Below, piece by piece: positions 22,876 through 30,910 of a DNA stretch of 34,090 bases. The notes beneath the pieces are model-generated. The model searched no databases, was not told where the DNA came from, and worked only from the letters and a program-made list of their open reading frames with translations. The stretch lies in assembly GCA_900769555.1 (NCBI GenBank), contig CAAGHA010000106.1:1-34090 (forward strand), in the 5' to 3' direction. A program made the translations under genes and the position numbers. This DNA is from Bacteroidales bacterium. GTDB lineage: Bacteria; Bacteroidota; Bacteroidia; Bacteroidales; Paludibacteraceae. Every line of letters starts with the position of its first letter. Positions within the stretch are counted from its first letter, which is position 1.

Positions 22876-25599
22876 CTAATATTTAATAAACCTAAAATTA
22901 CTTTCTCCTTTTATAATCATATATACGCCGTTGACCCATTTCCCAACATTGATAGTTATATCATTTTCATAGGTTGTATAGACGCATGTTCCCTTCATGT
23001 CAAAGATATTGATGAAATCGTTGTTATCATTGCTAATAAATAATGATTGATCTTTTGATGAGTAGTTGAAATCACTGCTATTGTCAATGATTACATCTTC
23101 TGAAATTGTTGAAGAACATTTCCCTAATGAAGGTTTTTTAGCCTCACTTTTCCATGTGTCGATAATTTTCTTACCCCAATCACAACTTAGTCCTGTCCAA
23201 GTTTGAGATCCATCCCAATTCTTGATTGTAAGATTGTCATATGATGCTAATGTAGGATTGGCGGAAGGATCTTTCACCAAGTCTAGATACTCTACAGGAG
23301 AACTATTTCCGTACCAAGACCAAGCCAACCAACTCACTTTTTTCTCTTGACAGTAAGATAGGATCAAGTCTTCATCCACATCTCCATCGCTATGGTACCA
23401 ACCAAATTCTCCGATGCAAAGCGCCAAATTTTGGTTGATTACGCCATCAATATTAGATTTTATCTTATTGGTATTTCCTGCTCCTCCATACATGTGGATA
23501 GAGAAGATGATATTATTTTCCGGGTCAGCATCTAATACCTCAAGTCCATGACTATGAATGGTTGCGGCTCCTTGTCCATATCCTCCGGCATCTATCATAA
23601 TGCAATGACGAAGGCCCGCATCACGGATGATTTTGATAGCCTCTTTGTAACCATCGCGCCATACTGTTGAGGCTGCGTCATTATGCCATTCGTTGGCGAT
23701 ATTTATAATGATATAAGATTCTGTTCCTTTAAGAGATTCGGCCATACTAGCAAAATAGTTGGCAGCATCTTTAAGATCGGAAATTTCGTTACTTCCTGTC
23801 TCATCGTGTACCTCCAAAATTGTAAGCATGCCATATTCTTTGCATTTATTTGCAAATGCCATTACTTTGTCTGCCGGGTCTGCTGCTTTTCCATACTCTT
23901 TCCCATCAGTAAGAACTACACGAACTGTGTTAGCTCCTGCATTAGCCACAGCCTCTAACTGGGTGTAAGCATTTGATTCATACCAAGTATATGCTAAGTT
24001 TACACCTCTCATGACAAACTCATTGCCACAGCGGTCTAACAATTTTGCTCCATCAACCTTAAAACCATCTACATCAGAAACTGTGAATTCATAAGAAGGT
24101 GCATTTTCATCTTTTTCGATTCGTACATAGTCAACAACAGCCCATGTCCAATTTGGTGTTAGCAAGATTGTATTTTCACCGGCATTGAAATTGTAAGTAC
24201 CCACAAGAGTCTCTTCTTTTGCATCGGTCTGATTGGTTACTCCATTTTCACCGAGATTAGCGATTCCACTGATACCATTTACTGCGCAATTTATTTGTTT
24301 GTATCCATAAATTGTGTTGTATCCTACATAAACCTTATAACCTCCTGCACTCTTCAACGGTACATTGATAGAGATGTAATCGGAAGAATTTTCTAAATTC
24401 AATACTCCGTTCCCCGATTTGTTATTCACTGTTGTAGATGAAGCTGCGTAATCTGTTGAGCATTCAACCTCATAGATCCCCTTTGCCGCATTTTCTGTAC
24501 AGATTGGATCTACATACTCAGTGAACGTGTTCCAACCGGGCATCTCATCCAATGTGATGATTCGTTCATCTGCCATGGTTGCTTTCCATACCTCTTCTGA
24601 CGTTTGTGAGACATATCCACCGCTCCAAGATTCGTACCAAGGCATCCACCAAGACCACACAGCGTTGTCTTTTTCCATATTATCAGGTGTGACGATAGGT
24701 CCGTTTTCGGTTAATGCAATGATTTTATTTGTTCCCATTTCGGAAACAATCTTATTGTATGAGTTGACGTTAGAGTTATAGTCAAAAGCACTATTATAAA
24801 TATCAACACCTATGATATCTACATACTCATCACCCGGATACCAAGAACCATTAAGAGCTTTGTAGTCATATCCAATTGCAGGGTCACGTTCTATGTTCCA
24901 CACCCATACAAGATTTTTTAGTCCGTTGGTATTCACCATTCTATCGTACACTAATGCGTACAATGCTTTGTAGGCTTCAGCCCCTTTAGAACCCCACCAA
25001 AACCAACCTCCGGCTGCTTCGTGTATCGGACGCCAAATTGCAGCAATTCCTTGAGTTTGCAAGCGTTGGAAGTGTTTTGATATTTTGTCGATATCTGCTA
25101 CCAATAGTTTGTACGTCTCTGAAGAGGTATCCCAATTGGTTGTGCCGGATATGAATCCTTTGGTGAAATCAAAGTTAGTATCTTTGGTGTAGAAAACGGA
25201 GTCTTTCCCCACTTTCCAATGCCAAGTAAAAGCAGGAATTCCGCCTTCTTTCCATAACTCTTCCGCAATTTTTATTGAGTTTTCTGTGTAACTCATAAAC
25301 CAACTTTCGTCTGATTGGTGACCTGTTGCCATCAAAAGGTCTAATCCAACCAAAGCCGGATATTTGTCACTCTTTTCATAAACTGCTTTTACATCAGGCT
25401 GGCTTTTTAAACTTCCGGTCATATCGCCTGTTTGAATACCTGAAATCGTCTTACTTCCGTAATTCTCTTTTAAGAAATTGTATAATTTCACAGCTCCCTC
25501 TGTTGCATCTTTTGTAACTAAAGATGCACTTATTTCAGCATAGAGAGATGTCATACCTGACATCAATACGCAAATTAATGATAAAATTATTCTTTTCAT
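22876..25599 (-). CDS. Secreted GH26-CBM35-GH5 double beta-mannanase with T9SS-type tail
   Basis: A 907-residue protein. Residues 1-21 are a signal peptide (SLYA before EIS). GH26 spans about 25-360, with acid/base Glu194 in IWRPIHEAAGGWFWWG and nucleophile Glu298 in IIALTENGPI. A CBM35-like domain spans about 375-497 (YEVECSTDYA, AVVDYVRIEKDE). GH5 spans about 505-790, with Glu637 in INIANEWHND and Glu731 in CIGEFGWYHSD. Residues 850-907 (INIFDMKGTCVYTT, VGKWVNGVYMI, FRFIKY) look like a type A T9SS sorting domain. Both catalytic modules belong to families containing endo-beta-1,4-mannanases; exact specificity is inferred. It is alone in its transcript, ended by the terminator at 22817. Confidence 0.93.
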   Translation of the reverse strand: MKRIILSLICVLMSGMTSLYAEISASLVTKDATEGAVKLYNFLKENYGSKTISGIQTGDMTGSLKSQPDVKAVYEKSDKYPALVGLDLLMATGHQSDESWFMSYTENSIKIAEELWKEGGIPAFTWHWKVGKDSVFYTKDTNFDFTKGFISGTTNWDTSSETYKLLVADIDKISKHFQRLQTQGIAAIWRPIHEAAGGWFWWGSKGAEAYKALYALVYDRMVNTNGLKNLVWVWNIERDPAIGYDYKALNGSWYPGDEYVDIIGVDIYNSAFDYNSNVNSYNKIVSEMGTNKIIALTENGPIVTPDNMEKDNAVWSWWMPWYESWSGGYVSQTSEEVWKATMADERIITLDEMPGWNTFTEYVDPICTENAAKGIYEVECSTDYAASSTTVNNKSGNGVLNLENSSDYISINVPLKSAGGYKVYVGYNTIYGYKQINCAVNGISGIANLGENGVTNQTDAKEETLVGTYNFNAGENTILLTPNWTWAVVDYVRIEKDENAPSYEFTVSDVDGFKVDGAKLLDRCGNEFVMRGVNLAYTWYESNAYTQLEAVANAGANTVRVVLTDGKEYGKAADPADKVMAFANKCKEYGMLTILEVHDETGSNEISDLKDAANYFASMAESLKGTESYIIINIANEWHNDAASTVWRDGYKEAIKIIRDAGLRHCIMIDAGGYGQGAATIHSHGLEVLDADPENNIIFSIHMYGGAGNTNKIKSNIDGVINQNLALCIGEFGWYHSDGDVDEDLILSYCQEKKVSWLAWSWYGNSSPVEYLDLVKDPSANPTLASYDNLTIKNWDGSQTWTGLSCDWGKKIIDTWKSEAKKPSLGKCSSTISEDVIIDNSSDFNYSSKDQSLFISNDNNDFINIFDMKGTCVYTTYENDITINVGKWVNGVYMIIKGESNFRFIKY

Positions 25600-25690
25600 G
25601 TTCTTTCTCTATTTCAATTTGTAATTACCCTTACTTCATTGTTTACTTATTTTTAGGATGGTTTGATTTGACTTCATTCTGTCTGATGAC

Positions 25691-25807
25691 GATGCTTTTA
25701 TTGCAAACACAAACTCCTAAATGTGTAGTCCTTATTGAAATAACTTACGACTTACCGATGCAAATTTAGTGTAAAAAAATGATAGAAACTGATACTTTTA
25801 TTGCAAA
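25691..25807. promoter_or_regulatory. Direct repeat GAT(G/A)CTTTTATTGCAAA around the mannanase promoter
   Basis: Bases 25691-25707 and 25791-25807 are identical except for one base, and 100 bases apart start to start. They flank the candidate -7 element at 25761. They are candidate binding sites for a regulator, perhaps the AraC protein encoded next door. Confidence 0.5.
25761..25768 (-). promoter_or_regulatory. Candidate -7 element of the mannanase gene
   Basis: On the minus strand TAAATTTG fits TAnnTTTG. The leader to the ATG at 25599 would be about 155 bases. The -33 element is not recognisable, as expected for an activator-dependent promoter. Confidence 0.4.
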
Positions 25808-25915
25808 TTTTTCTAATTTCAATAGTTGCTGAATTTTATTTATGGTCTTTTGTTAGTTGATTTTAAGTAGCTTAATGGGAATTTTTTAGAAATTTTCTCT
25901 AAATGGAATTATAGG

Positions 25916-26093
25916 GAGGTTCTATCAATTAGGTCGAGATGATTTTGAAGAGCATTTGAGTTAGATTTTATAAAGGAACTATGTAAGCATCGTAACTTGG
26001 TAAAATGTGAAATTTAGCATAAATAAATTCGAATGCTTCTGTAATAGAATTTACACATTTAGAAACAAAAATCGTAATTTTTAGAAGTTACCT
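25916..26093. repeat. Dispersed MITE-like repeat, copy B
   Basis: The left end AGG(gap)TTCTATCAATTAGGTCG and the right end, reverse-complemented AGGTAACTTCTAAAAATTACG, form imperfect terminal inverted repeats. The interior shares AATTAGGTCG(A/G)GATGATTTTG and the bases up to GAGTTAGATT, and also ACATTTAGAAACAAAAATCG, with copy C at 32422. The right end reaches the stop codon of the AraC gene. Confidence 0.85.
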
Positions 26094-26997
26094 ATAGTTG
26101 ATGACCCTTTTTGTTTTTCAATGCAGAGCGAAATTCTTTTGGGGTGCAATTGCGATTTTTCTTAAATAGACGATTGAAGTTGGAGAGATTATTGAATCCG
26201 CAGAAGTAGGAAATTTCAGAAATGGATTGATTGGTTTCTAGTAACAGTCTGGCTGCATGTCCTAATCGTATTGAGATGATATAGTCGGACAAACTTTTCC
26301 CTGTTCTTTGTTTGAAGAATCTACTAAATGCAGTAGTATTCATATCAGCCAATTTAGAGAGTTGTTCGAGTCGAATATCTTCTTGAAAATGGTTGTTGAT
26401 GTAATTTTGGATCAATTTTACTCGTCTGCTATCTGTGTGAATGATTGCATTTGAGAATGATTGGCTTGCTAATGTTCGAGCGTTTTCAGAAAGAGATAAT
26501 TTGTAAAGAATTTCCCAAAGTTTTAATGTGGCATAAAATCCATCTTTTTCTTTCGATAATTCGATAAGCAAAGGGCGTATATTTTTAATTGTTTCAAGGG
26601 AGAAACATAATCCTTTTTGAGCTCGTTCTATCAATGTTTTTATGGATAGAAATTGATTCTTTTCTAACAGAGAAGTTGGGATGGTTTCTGAAGTGAATTG
26701 AATTGTTATCTCTTTGATTTTCTTTGATTTGCATTCATGTTGTTCCCATGCGTGTTCTAACTCATATCCGGTGATAAGAACTAGATCAGTATCTTCAATT
26801 ACTTCAGCGGAATCTCCTACAACACGCCTTGCTCCTCTGGCTTTTTCGCAGAATGTCAATTCATATTCTTTGTGGCAGTGAATTGGAAATGTGAAACTAT
26901 CTTTCTCTCTTACAGCTATGTAGAATGTGTCTTTTTCAGAGAGAGGTGTAATTTCCGAGATGCTATTGTAATTGGAATCCATCTTTCTATTTTCCAT
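26092..26997 (-). CDS. AraC-family transcriptional regulator
   Basis: A 301-residue protein. The N-terminal half is a cupin-like sensing domain (FTFPIHCHKEYELTFCEKARG). The C-terminal 100 residues hold two helix-turn-helix motifs: RLEQLSKLADMNTTAFSRFFKQ, and SISEISYFCGFNNLSNFNRLFKK ending in TPKEFR. The start ATG 26997 overlaps the end of the preceding gene by 11 bases; ATG 26982 is an alternative. It lies upstream of, and on the same strand as, the mannanase gene, so it probably senses a sugar and controls that gene. The ligand is unknown. Confidence 0.93.
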   Translation of the reverse strand: MENRKMDSNYNSISEITPLSEKDTFYIAVREKDSFTFPIHCHKEYELTFCEKARGARRVVGDSAEVIEDTDLVLITGYELEHAWEQHECKSKKIKEITIQFTSETIPTSLLEKNQFLSIKTLIERAQKGLCFSLETIKNIRPLLIELSKEKDGFYATLKLWEILYKLSLSENARTLASQSFSNAIIHTDSRRVKLIQNYINNHFQEDIRLEQLSKLADMNTTAFSRFFKQRTGKSLSDYIISIRLGHAARLLLETNQSISEISYFCGFNNLSNFNRLFKKNRNCTPKEFRSALKNKKGHQL

Positions 26998-28036
26998 TCA
27001 TTCTCTTTTCATATTCTACTTTTGAAGCATTCCATCGTTTTGCTAGAACAGCCATTTCTAGGGCATCTTTAAACCCTTTGTATGTGTTGTTAGATAGTTT
27101 AAAGTAAGATTCTGCGGTTGAAAAATCTTTGATTAGAATGTTGTATATTGCTATGTTATAGTAGAGTGCAGCGGTTAATTCGGCATTAACTTTTGCATTT
27201 TTATTGGTTAAGTCAGACTCTTTAATGAGAATCTCCCATAACGCAACAATTTTCTCTACTTCTTCTTTGAAAGGTTCTGTGTTGAACTCATCTTCTTTGA
27301 GGTATTCTGCAGCTGTCTCGAATTGTATAATAGAGTTGTTCAATTCGGTATAGTCATGTGGAGTTTTTTTCTTCTGTTCAGCTCCGAAAATATCCAATTT
27401 GATATTGGCTAGTATATCGCTTCCAATGAGGCTCTTTATCTCATTCTTCAGTTTTTTTACCTCTTTAGCTACTCCGGCATCTTTAGTCAACTTTAGTATT
27501 GCATCTTTAGCAGCATGTGGACTGGGTAGCCATGAAGTTTCAAAGTGATCCACTTTGTGGATGTTGTCGCTATAGATGATCTCATTTCCCATTACGATTT
27601 GGTAACTAAAACTTGTCTCTTTGGTTGCTTCTCCTTTAAATTCCTTGATAGGTTTGCCATCAGGACCCAATTTTGGAGCTGCAGGTTTCATCTTTTTGCC
27701 ATTCGGACCATTTACCAATTTATGTCTGTCGTCCAAGATTACGATATCAGACAATGCCTCTTGTACGTTTTTGAACATAATAATAACTTCAGCATTTTTG
27801 GGATTTGCTACTTGCTTAAATCCTGCAATTTGTAAATGTAAAGAACTTCCAATTGGCGAATCGCTATTGTAAGTAACATAGTTTTCATCTGTTATTGCGA
27901 AACTTTTGACTCCTGGTGGTATGTTAAGTTTTGGATAGGCCCTAATGCATCGGAATCCAAGAGATTCTTTGTCTGGATCTTGAGCAAAAATTACAGATGA
28001 TATAAACAATAAAACACAAATTAGTCTAAATTTCAT
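26987..28036 (-). CDS. Exported protein of unknown function with helical, TPR-like C-terminus
   Basis: A 349-residue protein with a clear signal peptide (MKFRLICVLLFISSVIFA before QDPDK). Residues 25-170 are beta-type with a Gly/Lys/Pro-rich stretch (GPNGKKMKPAAPKLGPDGKP). Residues 185-349 are helical and charged, and the last part (ALYYNIAIYNILIKDFSTAESYFKLSNN split over two helices) resembles a TPR. I do not recognise the family. It is translationally coupled to the AraC gene by an 11-base overlap, which suggests a shared role, but none can be named. Confidence 0.78.
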   Translation of the reverse strand: MKFRLICVLLFISSVIFAQDPDKESLGFRCIRAYPKLNIPPGVKSFAITDENYVTYNSDSPIGSSLHLQIAGFKQVANPKNAEVIIMFKNVQEALSDIVILDDRHKLVNGPNGKKMKPAAPKLGPDGKPIKEFKGEATKETSFSYQIVMGNEIIYSDNIHKVDHFETSWLPSPHAAKDAILKLTKDAGVAKEVKKLKNEIKSLIGSDILANIKLDIFGAEQKKKTPHDYTELNNSIIQFETAAEYLKEDEFNTEPFKEEVEKIVALWEILIKESDLTNKNAKVNAELTAALYYNIAIYNILIKDFSTAESYFKLSNNTYKGFKDALEMAVLAKRWNASKVEYEKRMNGK

Positions 28037-28065
28037 TTTTTAATATTGAAGAATTTCTAATAATG

Positions 28066-28073
28066 CAAAGGTA
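28066..28073 (-). promoter_or_regulatory. Candidate -7 element for the exported protein-araC transcript
   Basis: On the minus strand TACCTTTG fits TAnnTTTG, 30 bases before the start codon at 28036. The -33 region is not clear. Confidence 0.45.
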
Positions 28074-28132
28074 ATTAGTATTTACTTAAATTTTTTACTT
28101 TTTTGAGATAAAATAGTTTTTTATACTTTAAA

Positions 28133-28165
28133 TTTGTCCCTCCCAAATGAAATTTACTACTTTTG
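28133..28165 (+). promoter_or_regulatory. Candidate tcdA promoter (TTTG-N21-TACTTTTG)
   Basis: TTTG at 28133-28136 and TACTTTTG at 28158-28165, 21 bases apart, fit the Bacteroidota promoter form. The leader to ATG 28265 would be about 95 bases. The intergenic region thus carries divergent promoters. Confidence 0.55.
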
Positions 28166-28264
28166 CTTAGAAGTTGTTTGAATTTTATTTTTCTCAAATA
28201 TGCCGAAAAAACAAAAAGTGTAACTTGTAAAATTAAAATAACTTCTTAGTGTATATTTGATTTT

Positions 28265-29008
28265 ATGAATAGTTTTATGGATTGGTTAGAGCGTACCAAG
28301 TTATTGATGGGCGAAGTGGCTGTAGAGCGTTATATCTCTGCCCATATACTGATTGTAGGTGTTGGCGGTGTTGGAGCATACGCAGCAGAAATGTTGGTCA
28401 GAAGTGGTGTGGGAGAGCTTACAATTGTAGATGCTGATGTTGTTTCTGAAAGTAATTTGAATCGTCAATTGATTGCTCTGCATTCAACTTTAGGAAAATC
28501 AAAAGTAGAGGTGTTAGAAAAGCGTCTTTTGGATATTAATCCCAATTTGAAAATTCATTCTTTTAATGAGTTTTTAAAAGATGAACGTATCCCCGAATTA
28601 TTGGATTCAGTTCGTTTTGATTACGTTGTTGATGCAATTGATACACTAAGTCCGAAAGTGTTTTTAATTCAACATGCTATTGAACGAAAAATTCCGTTAA
28701 TCTCATCTATGGGTGCAGGGGCGAAGTTTGATATAATGAAAATTTCCATTGCAGACATCTCAAAATCCTACAATTGTGCATTGGCTAAAGCAGTTCGGAA
28801 GCGCCTTTCAAAAGTAGGTGTCAAAAAAGGGTTTACCGTTGTTTTTAGCTCCGAAATTGCCGATGAAAATGCTGTGGAATTATGTCAAGAGCAGAATAAA
28901 GTCTCCAATGTAGGAACAATAGCTTATATGCCTGCTACGTTTGGAAATTTTATCGCTTGTCATGTCTTAAGTCAGTTGGCAAAATCTACTTCTTTATCAA
29001 ACGATTGA
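28265..29008 (+). CDS. tcdA: tRNA threonylcarbamoyladenosine dehydratase TcdA
   Basis: A 247-residue ThiF/E1-like enzyme (CsdL/YgdL family), which cyclises t6A37 of tRNA to ct6A using ATP. The nucleotide-binding motif ILIVGVGGVGAYAAEML is at about 28-44, followed by VDADVVSESNLNRQLIA and DAIDTLSPKVFLI. The region after 150 (SSMGAGAKFDI, ISKSYNCALAKAVRKRLSK) is typical of TcdA rather than MoeB or ThiF. The 3' end overlaps the convergent flippase gene by 23 bases. Confidence 0.92.
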   Translation: MNSFMDWLERTKLLMGEVAVERYISAHILIVGVGGVGAYAAEMLVRSGVGELTIVDADVVSESNLNRQLIALHSTLGKSKVEVLEKRLLDINPNLKIHSFNEFLKDERIPELLDSVRFDYVVDAIDTLSPKVFLIQHAIERKIPLISSMGAGAKFDIMKISIADISKSYNCALAKAVRKRLSKVGVKKGFTVVFSSEIADENAVELCQEQNKVSNVGTIAYMPATFGNFIACHVLSQLAKSTSLSND

Positions 29009-30476
29009 TAACCGGTATTGCAGAGAGTGGCAAGTCTCTTTTTATAATTAGTCCGACAAAAAGAAGAATGAATAGACTGTTTTGCAAGTAGTAGCTCCAT
29101 CCGTTTTGAATAGGGGAGTAGCGATGAAGCAGGAAGAGAATTATTGCAACAGCAGCGTAAAGAGAGATGCTTTTGAAGTCATAGTTTATAGGGAAGTGCT
29201 TTTGGCCGATGACGTAAGATAAAAGCATTACGCAGAAATAGCAACATAACGATGCAAAAGCAGACGCCATATATCCATAGTGCGGAACAAATAGTACATT
29301 GATGGTGATTGTAATTATCAAACCAATCAATGAAAAGATGGCTCCAAACCATGTTTTGTCTGTTAGTTTATACCAAATGGATAAATTGAAAAATATTCCC
29401 TGAAATAGGTAGGATACTAATATAATAGGAACTACCTTAAGTCCTTCCCAGTAGTCGGAGCGAATAAGCGGTTTAAACAAGTCTATAAAAAAGATCATCC
29501 CTAGACAAATCAGGAGAGAGAAGATAATGAAAAACTTCATTGCGTCTGCATATTGTTTTTTCTTGTCTTCATTTTTATTTTGCGTAAAAACAAAAGGTTC
29601 ATACGCATAACGGAAGGCCTGTGTAAAGACCATCATGATCATGGCAATTTTAAAGCAAGCTCCGTAAATTCCTAATTGGGTTTCAGCCTCAATCCGATTC
29701 TCTATCAAGAAAGGGAAGATAATTTTATCGATGGTTTGATTCATGATGCCGGCTATCCCTAAGATTAGTAGGGGTAGAGAGTAGGCTAATATTTGTTTCA
29801 ATAAATCTTTATCTAACTTAAGAGGAACGCAGAAGATCTGAGGGAGTAAAAGAAGAGTTACAAATAGAGTGGAAATCAAGTTCGATACAAAGATGTAGCC
29901 AACCCCATAATTAGGATTGTAGAACCAAGCAATCCATTCGGGGTTCGATTGATGGATTTGTGGGCAGATGACCAGGAAAAAAATATTAAACAGAATGTTC
30001 ACTAAAATCATGGAAACCTTTAGAGAGGCAAATTTTATTGCACGATTTTGGTATCTCAAATAGGCAAAAGGTATAGACCCGAAAGCATCTAACGCAACGA
30101 TTATGGCCAAAAGGGTTATGTATTCCGGATGCTCGTTGTATCCTAAGCAATTGGCAATTTGGGTAGATAATGAGCAACATAATAGAGCAAAAATAGTTGA
30201 TGTAAAACCAACGCATAGCAGAATAGAGCTATAGACGGTGTTTGCGTTTTTACTCTCTTTGTTGGCAAAACGAAAGAAGCCTGTTTCCATTCCGTAGGTA
30301 AGAATAACTAACAAGAGGGCAGTCCATGCATATAAATTGGTCACTACTCCATATTCGGCAGAATTAGTCAGTGTGTAGGTGTAGAGTGGGACCAAGCACC
30401 AGTTTAGGAATTTTCCCAAGATACTGCTTATACCGTAGATGGCGGTTTGCTTTGCCAAGTTTTTCATTTCAGCCAT
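28986..30476 (-). CDS. Polysaccharide/oligosaccharide flippase (MOP superfamily)
   Basis: About 496 residues with 12-14 hydrophobic helices. MKNLAKQTAIYGISSILGKFLNW and the following LVPLYTYTLT are the usual start of Wzx/RfbX-like proteins. The frame opens with a TTG at 30512, but that lies in the T-run of the tRNA terminator, so I choose ATG 30476 (or 30467). Such proteins move lipid-linked glycans across the inner membrane. No other glycan-synthesis gene is nearby, so the substrate is unknown. The end overlaps tcdA. Confidence 0.87.
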   Translation of the reverse strand: MAEMKNLAKQTAIYGISSILGKFLNWCLVPLYTYTLTNSAEYGVVTNLYAWTALLLVILTYGMETGFFRFANKESKNANTVYSSILLCVGFTSTIFALLCCSLSTQIANCLGYNEHPEYITLLAIIVALDAFGSIPFAYLRYQNRAIKFASLKVSMILVNILFNIFFLVICPQIHQSNPEWIAWFYNPNYGVGYIFVSNLISTLFVTLLLLPQIFCVPLKLDKDLLKQILAYSLPLLILGIAGIMNQTIDKIIFPFLIENRIEAETQLGIYGACFKIAMIMMVFTQAFRYAYEPFVFTQNKNEDKKKQYADAMKFFIIFSLLICLGMIFFIDLFKPLIRSDYWEGLKVVPIILVSYLFQGIFFNLSIWYKLTDKTWFGAIFSLIGLIITITINVLFVPHYGYMASAFASLCCYFCVMLLSYVIGQKHFPINYDFKSISLYAAVAIILFLLHRYSPIQNGWSYYLQNSLFILLFVGLIIKRDLPLSAIPVINRLIKK

Positions 30477-30513
30477 ATTGAGCTTGAATTTAGAGGGTGA
30501 ATATTGTTTCAAT

Positions 30514-30543
30514 AAAAAAAGGGAACCAACTTAGTTGATTCCC
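30514..30543 (-). terminator. Intrinsic terminator of tRNA-Pro
   Basis: On the minus strand GGGAATCAAC and GTTGGTTCCC form a 10-bp stem (one G-U pair) with a TAA loop, followed by seven T. It lies 3 bases after the tRNA. Confidence 0.92.
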
Positions 30544-30546
30544 TTG

Positions 30547-30621
30547 TCGAGGTGAAGGGATTCGAACCCCCGACCCTCTGGTCCCAAACCAGATGCGCTA
30601 ACCGGACTGCGCTACACCTCG
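30547..30621 (-). tRNA. tRNA-Pro, anticodon UGG
   Basis: The minus strand reads CGAGGTG...CACCTCG (acceptor stem). The anticodon arm is TCTGG-TTTGGGA-CCAGA with anticodon TGG, and the T-arm is GGGGGTTCGAATCCC-like. The length is 75 bases including the discriminator A. CCA is not encoded. Confidence 0.96.
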
Positions 30622-30910
30622 TTTTCAAAAGCGATGCAAATGTCAGTTTTTTTTTTTATATATGCAAATGTTTTTAAAACTTTTTTTGAGTTTTTTTTGC
30701 AATATTTGGTTGTCTTTTTATTAACTACTTGATAATTATCGAGTTGTATATTTTAGATAATTTTTCAGATTTTGGAGTGATTCAATTAAAAAGTTTGTAT
30801 AATTAAAAAAAATAGTGCAACTTTGTGAAATAATACCCACATTGAGTCAACCTATGTAAGGTTAATAATTGGTTTCAATGGGGCGTCTCATATTTAATCG
30901 GTTAATAATT
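30622..30910. other. AT-rich intergenic region between tRNA-Pro and the HerA-like gene
   Basis: Very AT-rich, with long T-runs at about 30646-30657. I see no gene. GACATTTG on the minus strand near 30636 is one base from a -7 element and could serve the tRNA. On the plus strand no good TAnnTTTG precedes the HerA-like gene. In-frame TTG 30869 and ATG 30878 exist, but are not preferred as starts. Confidence 0.5.

Noticed and set aside
30477..30512. An N-terminal extension of the flippase from TTG
   Set aside because: The TTG falls in the T-run of the tRNA terminator, and the family N-terminus begins at the ATG at 30476 or 30467.
28986..30512. The flippase gene as part of a capsule locus
   Set aside because: No glycosyltransferase or nucleotide-sugar gene lies nearby; neighbours are tcdA and a tRNA.
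30547..30621. tRNA-Pro as an integration site of a mobile island
   Set aside because: No integrase gene and no repeat of the tRNA 3' end were found in the flanking sequence within the window.
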